Positions 1-9,615 of a stretch of 64,000 bases of DNA are shown here, piece by piece. Below the pieces are notes generated by a model. It was given only the letters and a program-made list of their open reading frames with translations. It searched no databases and was not told the DNA's origin. Within the stretch, counting starts at the first letter, position 1. Each line of letters starts with the position of its first letter. Made by a program: the position numbers and the translations under genes. Source of the DNA: Bifidobacterium sp. (lineage in GTDB: Bacteria > Actinomycetota > Actinomycetes > Actinomycetales > Bifidobacteriaceae); the NCBI RefSeq assembly GCF_022640935.1, contig NZ_JALCCV010000001.1, forward strand, positions 1-64,000, read 5' to 3'.

Positions 1-624
1 ACGGCATCGCAAGCCGTCTCGCATGATCCGAAGCAGCGTGGCGAAGTCCGCCATGACGCTCCCTGCCGGTCTGCCTGCAAGCACATCGCGCACGCAGCAA
101 TGGCTGGCCTGCGTGAGCATGCGGACTGCGACGACGTTCGCATCGCCGTCGTGCAGCGGCTGACCAGCAACGATAAGGGAATGGTCGTCGAAGAAACGTT
201 CCACTTCGCTCCTTCTCGTCCCCACCCCGCCCCTGAGATCGGCAGACTTCTCATGGCCTTGGAGCTGGTCTTCATTGATCTGCCAGTGCAGACGAAGCAG
301 ATCAGCATAAGGCGACGAAGCCATTTGGCGCACCACCGCGAAGGTGTATTGATAGAAGACATCAAGAGTGTCGCCGGGGCTGTTCTCCAAGGCGTCAATC
401 AGTCCGCCGTGGATATCCCGCAACGCGATGGCAAGCGCATGCCGATAGGCGTCGTCCAAATCATCGAAATAGACATAGAAGGCACCTCGCGCGATGCTGG
501 CGTCACGCACGATCCTCCCCACTTGCGCCTCACATAGCGGGTGGGATGAGAATTCATGCAGCAGCGCCTGCTCGATGCGGTTACGTTTAACCGCGCCGAG
601 ACCAAAAAACGTCTGTGTAGGCAT
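1..624 (-). CDS. TetR-family transcriptional regulator (C-terminus cut by window edge)
   Basis: The reading frame is open from an ATG at 624 to the window edge, so the C-terminus is missing and at least 208 residues are visible. The start is preceded by AGGGGAC on the minus strand. Residues about 13-60 form a TetR-type helix-turn-helix: VKRNRIEQALL, then a recognition helix region ending in ARGAFYVYFDDLDDAY, which matches the usual 'G.FY.YF..K..L' signature. The rest is an all-helical ligand-binding domain with no assignable ligand. Two palindromes with TTGAC/GTCAA arms lie 40-95 bases upstream of the start and are probably its own operators. The regulated partner gene is probably outside the window. 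Family assignment is firm; target and ligand are unknown. Confidence 0.88.
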   Translation of the reverse strand, partial: MPTQTFFGLGAVKRNRIEQALLHEFSSHPLCEAQVGRIVRDASIARGAFYVYFDDLDDAYRHALAIALRDIHGGLIDALENSPGDTLDVFYQYTFAVVRQMASSPYADLLRLHWQINEDQLQGHEKSADLRGGVGTRRSEVERFFDDHSLIVAGQPLHDGDANVVAVRMLTQASHCCVRDVLAGRPAGSVMADFATLLRIMRDGLRCR

Positions 625-664
625 GAAGTCCCCTATTTGTTAGCGCCACGACGACCAACAGCTA

Positions 665-679
665 TTGACACGATGTCAA
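665..679. promoter_or_regulatory. Probable TetR operator 1 (TTGACA-CGA-TGTCAA)
   Basis: A perfect 6+6 inverted repeat, TTGACACGATGTCAA, lies 41 bases upstream of the tetR start. It shares its arms with a second palindrome 39 bases away (centre to centre), as expected for a dimeric repressor binding its own promoter region. Assignment to this TetR protein is inference from position. Confidence 0.6.
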
Positions 680-702
680 CTACGGAATGACCATACGCCA
701 CC

Positions 703-719
703 ATTGACGCTGTGTCAAT
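703..719. promoter_or_regulatory. Probable TetR operator 2 (ATTGACGCTGTGTCAAT)
   Basis: Inverted repeat ATTGACGC-T-GTGTCAAT with one mismatched pair. The outer ATTGAC/GTCAAT arms match operator 1. A further half-site, ATTGACGC, occurs near 783. Confidence 0.6.
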
Positions 720-914
720 CTTTCGGCATACCTCGGCAGCATTGCGGTTCCGCACCCATGATGAAGTCGATTTCAATCGTGTATTGACGCTCGCCCCGAT
801 AAGGCCATGGGCCGCACGGTAAAATCCTCTGTCGATAGCAGAACCGCAACTACCATATTCAGTCCGGCCAACGATCCCCACTCGTCAGCGCGACAGGAGC
901 CGAGAACGATGAAG

Positions 915-991
915 TGGGGTGGACGACGGGTTTCGAACCCGCGACCTCCTGAACCACAATCAGGTGCTCTACCAACTGAGCTACGTCCACC
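915..991 (-). tRNA. tRNA-His (GUG), CCA encoded
   Basis: Read on the minus strand, this folds as a complete tRNA. The acceptor stem GTGGACG pairs with CGTCCAC. The D-arm contains AGCTCAGTTGGTAGAGC. The anticodon stem CCTGA/TCAGG holds loop TTGTGGT with anticodon GTG, and the T-arm contains GGTTCGAAACC. Position 991 gives the extra G-1 and 918 gives C73, the hallmark pair of tRNA-His. CCA follows at 917-915. Confidence 0.97.
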
Positions 992-1889
992 GTGTGTGAC
1001 GATTTCGCAAGCGAATTCGCACAACAGATGGATACTATACATGATTCCCGCGACCCCCGCTCGCGGCGAGTCGCCCAGGTCGCATCGCAGCCCGAACAGT
1101 TATCTCCTCCCCCAGCCTCGCTTCGTCTTGCGCCATCGACTATTGCGACACGCCGACGCACTTCGAGGCCATGTTCGTTTCTCCCCCGATCACACAATCA
1201 GACCGTTTCGATGTTGGATGCTGTGCGTTTATAAGGCCCATGCGTAAACACTACTGAACATTATGGCCCTGGCACTTCGCACACTGGATTTTCAGAGCCA
1301 TGCCCACTACAATTAATAACTGAGGGTCGGAGTTGCAGCCGGTCGATCAGCCGATGGGCCGCAATGAAGCGCACAACCTGAGGAATGTCCAAGGGCCTCT
1401 GCGCAACACCTTCCTTGATGATAATTGAAAATAGATAATTGAAGAACATGATGACGGTGACAACGGTGATGCAGGGTTCGTGAACCGGGCCACGGACGCC
1501 AGGGACGGCGTCGGAATGATGCGAAAGATGGCGAAAGATGACGCACCGCATTGAGGCGATGCCGGCGGTCGCTGCAGATGATTGAGTGAGGCAGTGAAAA
1601 TACAAGCCGCGCAATGTGGCGCTGCGGCAGGTACTGATGCACAGGTACGGAAGTGGCATGGAGGCAAGAGAACACAAGGGCGCGAGGGCTGCCACTAAGA
1701 CGGCCCCGGGGAGCAGACCGTCCCCGGGGCCGTCTTGTTTATCTGCACGACTTGCAGACTTGTCTCACTATGGCCCTTCCTTATTGCGTGCATGCGGCCA
1801 GTATGGTGCTAAGTGCAAACCGTGGGGAGCCGCGCGCGATAGACTCGCAGCTGTTTACGATTCCGCGTTGCCCAGCCAAGGAGCCTGCC
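992..1889. other. Gene-poor stretch between tRNA-His and ltaE
   Basis: No convincing protein gene is seen in about 900 bases. Open frames in both directions overlap one another, lack ribosome binding sites and have no recognisable motifs. The only clear structure is the GC-rich hairpin at 1697-1736. A decayed gene or a non-coding RNA ending at that hairpin is possible but not shown. Confidence 0.5.
1697..1736 (+). terminator. Strong GC-rich terminator-like hairpin
   Basis: AAGACGGCCCCGGGGA (1697-1712) pairs perfectly with TCCCCGGGGCCGTCTT (1721-1736) around an 8-base loop. A short T-containing tail (GTTTAT) follows on the plus strand. The orientation is therefore probably plus, but no gene is recognised directly upstream on that strand. 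Confidence 0.6.
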
Positions 1890-2915
1890 ATGCTTTCATT
1901 CACCAACGATTACAGCGAAGGCGCGCATCCGCGCATACTCGAACGCCTCGCCGAAACGAATCTGGAACAGCTCCCGGGATACGGTTGCGACCGCTATACC
2001 GAAGACGCTATGGCGAAAATCCGAGAGGCCTGCGGCGCTCCAGAAGCCGACGTGTGGTTCCTTACCGGCGGCACGCAGACGAACCAGACCGTCATCGACG
2101 CCGTCACACCCCCCTATGCAGGCGTCATAGCTGCGACCAGCGGACATGTCAACGTGCATGAGGCCGGTGCCATCGAATACACCGGGCACAAGGTCCTCGC
2201 GCTGCCGGAGCACAACGGCAAAGTTGATGCCGGCGAGCTCGACCGGTACTGCAAGGATTTCTACGCCGACGGCAACTACGAGCATATGGTCTTCCCCGGC
2301 ACGCTCTACATCTCCCATCCCACCGAATATGGCACGCTGTATTCCAAAGCGGAGCTTGAGGCACTCGCCGAGGTATGCCATCGCCATGAACTGACCTTCT
2401 TCCTCGACGGCGCACGGCTCGGTTATGGCCTGACGGCCGACGGCACTGATGTGGCGCTCGAGGATATCGCCAGACTCACCGACGTGTTCTATATCGGCGG
2501 CACCAAGGTCGGCGCGCTGTGCGGCGAAGCGGTGGTCTTCCCGAAAGACAATAGTCCGAAGCACTTCCTGACGCTGATCAAGCGGCACGGAGCCTTGCTC
2601 GCCAAGGGCTGGCTGACCGGATTGCAGTTCGACACGCTGTTCACCGGCGGGCTGTATCTCGACATCGCCCGGAACGCCAACGACAAGGCCACGCAGATTC
2701 GCAAGGCCTTGGTGGCCAAAGGCTACGAACTGGCCTATGAGAACCCTACGAATCAGATCATGGTGAATATGGACGGCGCCACCATCGAACGCCTGTCGAG
2801 GGACGTGGAGATGGGCTTCATGCGCAAGGTCGACGATGGGCATACGATCATGCGCCTGTGCACCAGCTGGGCCACCACGCAGGAGCACACGGACCAGCTC
2901 ATCGCGCTGCTGTGA
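1890..2915 (+). CDS. ltaE: Low-specificity L-threonine aldolase
   Basis: PLP-dependent enzyme that splits L-threonine or allo-threonine into glycine and acetaldehyde. The 341-residue protein has the usual family length. Residues 58-65 (FLTGGTQT) form the phosphate-binding region. FLDGARLG (171-178) supplies the PLP-binding Asp/Arg, and YIGGTKVG (201-208) holds the Schiff-base lysine, Lys206. The ATG at 1890 is chosen because AAGGAG lies at 1878-1883; the frame continues open upstream but that part has no homology features. The gene stands alone, about 500 bases before purT. Glycine from this reaction could feed the purine pathway next door, which is inference only. Confidence 0.93.
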   Translation: MLSFTNDYSEGAHPRILERLAETNLEQLPGYGCDRYTEDAMAKIREACGAPEADVWFLTGGTQTNQTVIDAVTPPYAGVIAATSGHVNVHEAGAIEYTGHKVLALPEHNGKVDAGELDRYCKDFYADGNYEHMVFPGTLYISHPTEYGTLYSKAELEALAEVCHRHELTFFLDGARLGYGLTADGTDVALEDIARLTDVFYIGGTKVGALCGEAVVFPKDNSPKHFLTLIKRHGALLAKGWLTGLQFDTLFTGGLYLDIARNANDKATQIRKALVAKGYELAYENPTNQIMVNMDGATIERLSRDVEMGFMRKVDDGHTIMRLCTSWATTQEHTDQLIALL

Positions 2916-3421
2916 CGTTGCAATGCCATCGCAGGCAGCGGCGACCATTTCATGCACCGCGACAAGAATAGATTGGATGGATCCCAGTGCCGCCCAAGGC
3001 AGCATACCGCTGATTCCGGCGAACACTGCAGCGCATGCCCGGCGGCGATGCATAAGGCAAGCGGCGCATGATCTGCTGCACAATACCACCCTTCGCCATG
3101 ACACGTTTTCTCCCGGCTCATAGACAGATGAGGCGAAAACACCCAGTCGCGGCTAAAGGGCATGCCATCGAATCATCATCCAAATGCTGGCTTGCAGCCT
3201 ATTTCGGATCGTGCTGCATGGCAGGTTCACATTCGGATCATTCACGACAGCGCAAGCTTTTCGTCGAATGAGGTCAGTATGCCGTTGCATCTAACGGAAA
3301 TCACATTTCATCAGCATATCTTGCGTTGGCTGAACCATCACAGCGTATTCGAACCATTGCCACCGCGGTTTATGCGCATTCTTGGCTGCCGTCTATACAT
3401 GCGGAATGGCACAATGGTCGC
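2916..3421. other. Intergenic region ltaE-purT
   Basis: About 500 bases without a supportable gene on either strand. Short open frames are present but have no start signals or motifs. It presumably carries the purT promoter, though no clear -35/-10 pair stands out. Confidence 0.5.
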
Positions 3422-4765
3422 ATGAACGAAAATACCCAGAATCGTCCTGACCCATCGTCTGCCACCCCCCAATCCACTTCTTCAGTTTCCGCTTCAGCGC
3501 TGCCCGATTCGCCCTTGTCGGTTGACCGCCCGCTCGGCACGCCCTTGGGTCCACAGCCGACCCGCGTGCTGCTGTTGGGCTCCGGCGAGCTGGGCAAAGA
3601 AGTCACCATTGAGCTGATGCGGCTGGGCGCTTGGGTATGCGCCGCGGACAGCTATGCTGGTGCCCCGGCGGCCCAAGTGGCACATGAGGCGCAGGTGCTT
3701 GATATGGCGGACGCGCAGAAGCTCAACGCGCTTATCGCACAGGTGAAGCCGGACATCATCATTCCCGAAGTGGAGGCCATCGCCACCTCGGAACTGGCCG
3801 AAGCCGCCCATCGCGGCATCCAAGTGGTGCCGAGCTCCGGCATAGCCGCAATCTGCATGGACCGCGAACGCCTTCGCACGCTTGCGCACGACGAGCTTGG
3901 CCTGCCCACGACGCCGTACCGTTTCGCCGGATCCTTCGAGGAGCTCGGCTCCGGCGCCGAGGCCGTGGGCTACCCCTGCGTCGTCAAGCCGATTATGAGC
4001 TCGTCCGGGCATGGGCAGTCGGTCGTCGAACGCTCGGAACAGCTCGAACAGGCTTGGCGGGAGGCGCAGACCGGCCGCCGAGCGGCAAACGACGGCACCG
4101 TTTCACGCGTCATTGTCGAGGCCTTGGTGCCACTCGCCTATGAGCTGACCGTGCTGACTGTCAGCTCACGTGCGGGCGTGGTCACCTGCGCGCCCATCGG
4201 GCAACGGCAGGATCATGGGGATTACCGCGAATCCTGGCAGCCGGCCAACGTCGATGACATGACGCTGGCGACGGCCCAGCGCATCGCCTGCACTGCGGTG
4301 CTGGGCATGGTCGATCAGGCACAGCGCGAGGGGGAACGCGGCTGGGGCGTGTTCGGCGTGGAACTGTTCGTGCTCGACAATGGCACCGTGCTTTTCAACG
4401 AGGTCTCCCCCAGACCTCATGACACCGGCATGGTGACCATGCTGTCACAGCGCCTGAGCGAGTTCGCGCTGCACGCCCGGGCCGTGCTGGGACTGCCGGT
4501 GACGCAGGAGCATCTGAATCTGACCTTGCGACAAGGCTCGGTCGCGGCGAGCCATGCGATTGTGGTCGAGGGCGAGGGCGAAGCCGTGTTCTCGAATCTG
4601 CCTGAAGCACTGTCCGGACCGGACGCCGATCTGCGCATTTTCGCCAAGCCGGCCGTGCATGGCCATCGGCGCATGGCGGTATCGCTGGCAATCGGGAGAG
4701 ACGTTGACGAGGCGCGAGCGCGAGCCGCGAACGTGGCAGACACCTTGCATGTTGTGGTTGCATAG
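3422..4765 (+). CDS. purT: Formate-dependent phosphoribosylglycinamide formyltransferase (PurT)
   Basis: ATP-grasp enzyme of purine synthesis that converts GAR plus formate and ATP to FGAR, replacing the folate-dependent PurN step. The core starts near residue 40 with [20 protein letters not shown]. It continues through the [11 protein letters not shown] segment, the ATP-grasp [17 protein letters not shown] and the metal-binding [17 protein letters not shown]. The 447-residue protein is longer than the roughly 390 residues usual for the family. The excess is a Ser/Pro/Thr-rich N-terminal tail of about 37 residues that could be disordered or could mean the true start lies further in. The ribosome binding site is not strong. 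purC follows 122 bases downstream on the same strand. Confidence 0.93.
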   Translation: MNENTQNRPDPSSATPQSTSSVSASALPDSPLSVDRPLGTPLGPQPTRVLLLGSGELGKEVTIELMRLGAWVCAADSYAGAPAAQVAHEAQVLDMADAQKLNALIAQVKPDIIIPEVEAIATSELAEAAHRGIQVVPSSGIAAICMDRERLRTLAHDELGLPTTPYRFAGSFEELGSGAEAVGYPCVVKPIMSSSGHGQSVVERSEQLEQAWREAQTGRRAANDGTVSRVIVEALVPLAYELTVLTVSSRAGVVTCAPIGQRQDHGDYRESWQPANVDDMTLATAQRIACTAVLGMVDQAQREGERGWGVFGVELFVLDNGTVLFNEVSPRPHDTGMVTMLSQRLSEFALHARAVLGLPVTQEHLNLTLRQGSVAASHAIVVEGEGEAVFSNLPEALSGPDADLRIFAKPAVHGHRRMAVSLAIGRDVDEARARAANVADTLHVVVA

Positions 4766-4887
4766 GACATAGATGCCCCCGATCGGCATCAGCAATGCCG
4801 CATACGTGTCGTTGTAACCTCTGCTTGCTACTCTATGAGCGTCAAATCACCTCCCATTCGAACATGGACACACGCGAAAGGCGGGTC

Positions 4888-5640
4888 ATGGAGAAACTGG
4901 AGAAGCTCTACGAGGGCAAGGCCAAAAAACTTTACGCAACCAACGATCAGGACATTCTCTGGGTCGAATACATGAATCAGGCGACCGCCGGTAACGGCGC
5001 AAAGAAAGCCCAGATCGAGGGCAAGGGAGAGCTGAACAATCACATCACCTCCGTTATCTTCGATCTGCTCAAAGCCCGGGGCGTGGAAAGCCACTTCGTG
5101 CGGCGCGTTTCCGACACCGAGCAGCTGGTGCGACGCATGACCATGTTCCCGTTGGAGATCATCATGCGCAACACCGCCGCGGGGTCGTTCGCAAAGCGCT
5201 ATGGCGTCGCCGAGGGCACGGAACTCAAAAAGCCGATCCTCGAGTTCTGCGTGAAGTCCGACGAGTTGGGCGACCCCTTCATCAACGATGACGGCATCCT
5301 TGCTCTGGGGCTGGCCAGCGACGAGGAGCTTGCCGAGATTTCGCGCCAGGCGCGCGCGGTCAACGAGGCGCTGCTCGATATCTTCACGAAGATCGGCGTG
5401 CAACTGGTCGATTTCAAGATCGAAGAGGGCAAAACCAGTGAAGGAACCATTCTTCTGGCCGACGAAATCACCCCTGACACCTGCCGCCTGTGGAACAAGG
5501 ACAGCAAGGATGGCGAGGTCGAGCATCTCGACAAGGACCTCTTCCGCAGGGATTTGGGCGATATCATCCCTGCCTACGAGGAAATCTACGACCGCCTGAC
5601 CACCTTGGCCAAGAGCGAGGGCATCACCCCCAGCGCATGA
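4888..5640 (+). CDS. purC: SAICAR synthase
   Basis: Phosphoribosylaminoimidazole-succinocarboxamide synthase joins CAIR and aspartate with ATP. The 250-residue protein begins with [18 protein letters not shown], the typical family N-terminus. It contains GNGAKK (ATP-binding), [15 protein letters not shown] and the second signature [14 protein letters not shown] 4888 is chosen because GAAAGGCGG lies just upstream (4875-4883); an earlier in-frame ATG would add residues without family similarity. purL begins about 150 bases further on, after a hairpin, so the two may be only partly co-transcribed. Confidence 0.95.
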   Translation: MEKLEKLYEGKAKKLYATNDQDILWVEYMNQATAGNGAKKAQIEGKGELNNHITSVIFDLLKARGVESHFVRRVSDTEQLVRRMTMFPLEIIMRNTAAGSFAKRYGVAEGTELKKPILEFCVKSDELGDPFINDDGILALGLASDEELAEISRQARAVNEALLDIFTKIGVQLVDFKIEEGKTSEGTILLADEITPDTCRLWNKDSKDGEVEHLDKDLFRRDLGDIIPAYEEIYDRLTTLAKSEGITPSA

Positions 5641-5646
5641 TCGCAA

Positions 5647-5679
5647 TCGCCTGCATCCGAAATTGACGGATGCAGGCGA
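5647..5679 (+). terminator. Hairpin after purC
   Basis: A perfect 13-bp stem, TCGCCTGCATCCG (5647-5659) with CGGATGCAGGCGA (5667-5679), around loop AAATTGA. There is no clean T-run after it, so it may attenuate rather than fully stop transcription into purL. Confidence 0.6.
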
Positions 5680-5744
5680 CATCTATTTCAGGGCTTCATG
5701 CGTGCTCATGCGGCGGGTACCGATAGCCGGCAAAAGACGATAAT

Positions 5745-5758
5745 TAACAGGACTGTTA
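5745..5758. promoter_or_regulatory. Inverted repeat in the purL leader (TAACAG-GA-CTGTTA)
   Basis: Perfect palindrome TAACAGGACTGTTA, 36 bases upstream of the purL start and between the purC hairpin and purL. It could be an operator or promoter-overlapping site for a purine regulator. No regulator can be named from sequence. Confidence 0.35.
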
Positions 5759-5793
5759 GTCAACAGACAATTTGATCGGAAGACAGGACGACA

Positions 5794-8700
5794 GTGGCTC
5801 AGGCAAATACAGCGACTCACAGTACAGCGACGCGGAACAACGCAGCATCCGGCGCAACGGCCCACGACGGCACGACCGTTTTCCGCACCTATGTGGAGAA
5901 GAAACCCGGATTCGACGTCGAGGCACAGCAGCTGCGCGGCGAACTCGTCACGATTCTCGGCATCACGGGCATCACCGGGCTGCGCATGATCAACCGCTAT
6001 GACGTCCAAGGCATCGATGCCGCATTGTTCAACCAATCCGTGGCGACCGTGTTCAGCGAGCCGCAGGTCGATACGGTTTCCGCAACGCTTCCCGAAGCCG
6101 CCGACGATACCGCGGCCAGCGCAATCTTCGGCGTGGAATACCTTCCCGGCCAGTTCGACCAGCGTGCTGACTCTGCGAGCGAATGCATCCAGCTGATCTC
6201 CCAAGGAGAGCGCCCCACCGTGCGTACGGCCAGAATCTACATCATCTCTGGCAGCCTCTCCCCCGCGGATCTGGCGGCCGTCAGGCGCTACGTGATCAAT
6301 CCGGTCGAATCGCGACCCGCCTCGCTCGAACCGGTGGCCAACCTCAACGATGAGGTCAAGCAGCCCGAATCGGTCGAAATCCTCAAAGGCTTCAACGAAC
6401 TGGACGAACAGGGACTGGGCGTCTTCCTTGCGGATCGCGGTCTGGCGATGGATCTGGCGGATGCGCAATGCTGCCAGCGTTACTTCGCCAGTGAGAGCCG
6501 CGAGCCGACCATCACCGAGATCAAGGTGATTGACACATACTGGTCCGATCATTGCCGCCATACGACCTTCGGCACGCGACTCGACGACATCGCCTTCGAC
6601 GACGACAAGGTGGGCGAGGCTTTCAACCGCTATCTTGGGCTGCGCAAGGAGCTGGGCCGCGACGAGAAGCCGATATGTCTTATGGACATGGCCACCATCG
6701 GCGCGAAATGGCTTGCAGCCAAGGGTCTGCTCACCGGGCTGGACGAGTCCGAGGAAATCAACGCGTGCACGGTCAAGACCAAGGTCGATGTGAACGGGCA
6801 CGACGAGGACTGGCTGTTCCTGTTCAAAAACGAAACGCATAACCATCCCACGGAAATCGAGCCCTTCGGCGGCGCGGCCACCTGCATCGGCGGCTGCATC
6901 CGCGACCCGCTTTCCGGCCGCTCCTATGTGTATCAGGCGATGCGGGTCACCGGTGCCGGCGATCCGACCGTGCCGGTGAGTGAAACATTGCAGGGCAAGC
7001 TCCCCCAGCGCAAGCTGGCGACCGGGGCCGCCGCCGGATACTCCTCGTACGGCAATCAGATCGGCTTGGCCACCGGGCAGGTCGACGAGATCTACCACCC
7101 CGGGTACGTGGCCAAGCGCATGGAGGTCGGCGCCGTGGTGGGAGCTACGCCGGCCGACCATGTGCGCCGCGAAACCCCAACTCCAGGCGACAAGATCATT
7201 CTGTTGGGCGGCCGTACCGGCCGCGACGGCATTGGCGGAGCCACAGGAGCTTCGCAGTCCTTGGATGTCACCTCGACCACCGAGCTCGGCGCCGAAGTGC
7301 AGAAGGGCAACGCGCCTGTCGAACGTAAGCTGCAGCGGCTCTTCCGCCGCAAGGATGCTTGCCGCCTCATCAAGCGCTGCAACGATTTCGGTGCGGGCGG
7401 CGTGTCGGTGGCGACCGGCGAGATCGCCGACGGGCTGATCATCGATCTGGACGCGGTGCCCAAGAAGTACGCGGGCCTCGACGGCACTGAGCTGGCCATA
7501 TCCGAGTCGCAGGAGCGCATGGCGGTGGATGTCGCCGCCGACGATGTGGACGAGTTTCTCGAGTACGCGCGCCAAGAGAATCTTGAAGCCACCGTCATCG
7601 CGACTGTCACGGCAGAAGCCCGGATGCGCATGAACTGGCGAGGCGACACCATCGTCGACTTGAGCCGCACCTTTCTCGCGTCGAACGGCGCCGAAAAGCA
7701 TCAGCAGGTGCAGGTGGGACCGAGCAGCAGCTACACCACGCCGACATCATGGAATACAGGGTCGTTTGGGACGCGCATGCGCGCGCTGGTGAGCGATCTG
7801 AACGTCGCCTCGAACAAAGGGCTTGGCGAGCGATTCGACTCGACCATCGGCGCGAGCACCGTGCTGATGCCCTATGGCGGCTCGCGTCAGCTCACGCCGA
7901 GCTTGGCGATGGTGGCAAAACTGCCGGTCTTCGGCGAAACAACTACCGCGTCGGCGATGGCATGGGGCTTCAATCCTTACATCATGGAGCGCGACCAGTT
8001 CACCGGCGCGTATCTTTCCGTGGTCGAGTCGCTTGCAAAGCTTGTGGCCAGCGGATTCAAGCGCGAGAACGCCTATCTGAGCCTGCAGGAATATTTCGGC
8101 AAGCCCGGTACTGAGCCGAGTCGCTGGGGCAAGCCGTTGGCCGCAGTGCTCGGCGCGCTGAATGCGCAAATCGACCTGGGTGTGGGCGCCATCGGCGGCA
8201 AGGATTCCATGAGCGGCAGCTTCGAGGCTCTCGACGTGCCACCGAGTCTGATTTCCTTCGCCGTGGCCATCGGATCGGTGGATCACGCCACTTCGCCCGA
8301 GTTCAAAGGCGCCGGCCACCGCGTCGTACGCATCGCGCCGCGCTACGCCGCCGATGGCCCGACCCCGGACGTCGAAGGTTTGCTCGGGGCGATGACCGCC
8401 GTCGAGGAGCTTATCGAGGACAGGTCAGCCCTGGCTGTTTCCACGCCTGGCTATGGTGCAAGCGCTGCCGCGCTCTTCGAGATGACCGTGGGCAATGGCA
8501 TCGGACTCGCGCTTGAGCCGGATATCGACGTTGATGATCTCTTCCAGCCAGCGTATGGCTCGTTCTTCGTGGAACTGGCCGATGATGCCCCGTTGCCGAA
8601 AGTGACAAACCAGGTATGCGTGGGCACAGTCGGCGAGACGATGACGGACTACGAGTTCCGCACGGGCGAGGAGACGTTGGATCTCGCGCAGCTGCAGGAG

Positions 8701-9615
8701 GTCTGGGAGAGCGGCATCGAATCGGTGTACCCCTACCGCGCGGACGGCCCTGAGGTCGAGACGATCAGCCACGTTGCCGGACAGACCGCGCATCGTTCCG
8801 GAAAGGGCATCGCCAAGCCCCGCATCGTGATACCCGTCTTCCCCGGCAACAACTGCGAATACGATTCCGCGGCGGCCTTCGAACAGGCGGGCGCCGAGGT
8901 GAGCACGCTGATCATCAACAACCTCACGCCCAATGCCGTCGCGGAATCGACCGCGCATCTGGCCCAAGAGATATCCCGCAGCCAGATCGTCATGATTCCG
9001 GGCGGTTTCTCCGGCGGCGACGAACCGGACGGCTCGGCCAAGTTCATCACTGCGTTCTTCCGTTCGCCGCAGGTCGCCGAGGCCGTGCGCGACCTGCTGA
9101 ACAATCGCGATGGGCTGATGCTGGGCGTGTGTAACGGCTTCCAGGCGCTCGTCAAGCTCGGCTTGGTGCCCTTCGGCGACATTGTGCCGATGACGGCCGA
9201 ATGCCCGACGCTGACCTTCAACACCATCGGCCGCCACCAGAGCCGCCTGGTGCATACGCGCGTGGCCTCCGACCTGTCGCCGTGGCTGTCCAAAACCGAG
9301 GTCGGCGACATCCATACCATTGCGATCTCCCATGGCGAGGGCCGTTTCGTCGCCCCGAAACCGGTGCTCGACCAGCTCAAGGACTCCGGACAGATAGCGA
9401 CGCAATATGTGGACGAAAACGGTGTGCCGCGCATGAGCTTGGACGTGAATCCGAACGGATCCCTGCTTGCCGTCGAAGGCATCACCAGCCCCGATGGCCG
9501 CGTTTTCGGCAAGATGGCCCACTCCGAGCGTTCGGGCGCGGGCCTGTACCGCAACGTCCCGGGCACCGAACGTCAGCCGATTTTCGAGGCTGGAGTCGAA
9601 TACTTCACCGCTTGA
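5794..9615 (+). CDS. purL: Phosphoribosylformylglycinamidine synthase, single-chain type
   Basis: Converts FGAR to FGAM using glutamine and ATP. The 1273-residue protein is the large form that combines in one chain what PurS, PurL and PurQ do separately. The synthetase part includes DTYWSDHCRHTTF (around residue 250) and KNETHNHPTEIEPFGGAATC (around 345). The glutaminase domain starts near residue 1008 (RIVIPVFPGNNCEYDSA). Its nucleophile is Cys1113 in LGVCNGFQAL, and ISHGEGRF supplies the catalytic His. The start is a GTG at 5794 with a weak upstream GGA-rich signal, so an in-frame start slightly further in is possible. Confidence 0.97.
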   Translation: MAQANTATHSTATRNNAASGATAHDGTTVFRTYVEKKPGFDVEAQQLRGELVTILGITGITGLRMINRYDVQGIDAALFNQSVATVFSEPQVDTVSATLPEAADDTAASAIFGVEYLPGQFDQRADSASECIQLISQGERPTVRTARIYIISGSLSPADLAAVRRYVINPVESRPASLEPVANLNDEVKQPESVEILKGFNELDEQGLGVFLADRGLAMDLADAQCCQRYFASESREPTITEIKVIDTYWSDHCRHTTFGTRLDDIAFDDDKVGEAFNRYLGLRKELGRDEKPICLMDMATIGAKWLAAKGLLTGLDESEEINACTVKTKVDVNGHDEDWLFLFKNETHNHPTEIEPFGGAATCIGGCIRDPLSGRSYVYQAMRVTGAGDPTVPVSETLQGKLPQRKLATGAAAGYSSYGNQIGLATGQVDEIYHPGYVAKRMEVGAVVGATPADHVRRETPTPGDKIILLGGRTGRDGIGGATGASQSLDVTSTTELGAEVQKGNAPVERKLQRLFRRKDACRLIKRCNDFGAGGVSVATGEIADGLIIDLDAVPKKYAGLDGTELAISESQERMAVDVAADDVDEFLEYARQENLEATVIATVTAEARMRMNWRGDTIVDLSRTFLASNGAEKHQQVQVGPSSSYTTPTSWNTGSFGTRMRALVSDLNVASNKGLGERFDSTIGASTVLMPYGGSRQLTPSLAMVAKLPVFGETTTASAMAWGFNPYIMERDQFTGAYLSVVESLAKLVASGFKRENAYLSLQEYFGKPGTEPSRWGKPLAAVLGALNAQIDLGVGAIGGKDSMSGSFEALDVPPSLISFAVAIGSVDHATSPEFKGAGHRVVRIAPRYAADGPTPDVEGLLGAMTAVEELIEDRSALAVSTPGYGASAAALFEMTVGNGIGLALEPDIDVDDLFQPAYGSFFVELADDAPLPKVTNQVCVGTVGETMTDYEFRTGEETLDLAQLQEVWESGIESVYPYRADGPEVETISHVAGQTAHRSGKGIAKPRIVIPVFPGNNCEYDSAAAFEQAGAEVSTLIINNLTPNAVAESTAHLAQEISRSQIVMIPGGFSGGDEPDGSAKFITAFFRSPQVAEAVRDLLNNRDGLMLGVCNGFQALVKLGLVPFGDIVPMTAECPTLTFNTIGRHQSRLVHTRVASDLSPWLSKTEVGDIHTIAISHGEGRFVAPKPVLDQLKDSGQIATQYVDENGVPRMSLDVNPNGSLLAVEGITSPDGRVFGKMAHSERSGAGLYRNVPGTERQPIFEAGVEYFTA

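Noticed and set aside
1261-1695. Open frames on the minus strand with hydrophobic stretches
   Set aside because: Several overlapping frames of similar length, no ribosome binding site, no motif and Cys/His/Arg-rich composition typical of non-coding GC-rich DNA.
1500-1700. tmRNA, RNase P RNA or SRP RNA in the gene-poor stretch
   Set aside because: No tRNA-like acceptor/T-arm halves, no RNase P conserved core and no SRP apical motif could be found by eye.
5683-7701. Long open frame antisense to purL (672 codons)
   Set aside because: It is a shadow of the purL coding strand. The composition is Asp/Val/Arg/Gly-biased and no family motif is seen; purL itself is unambiguous.
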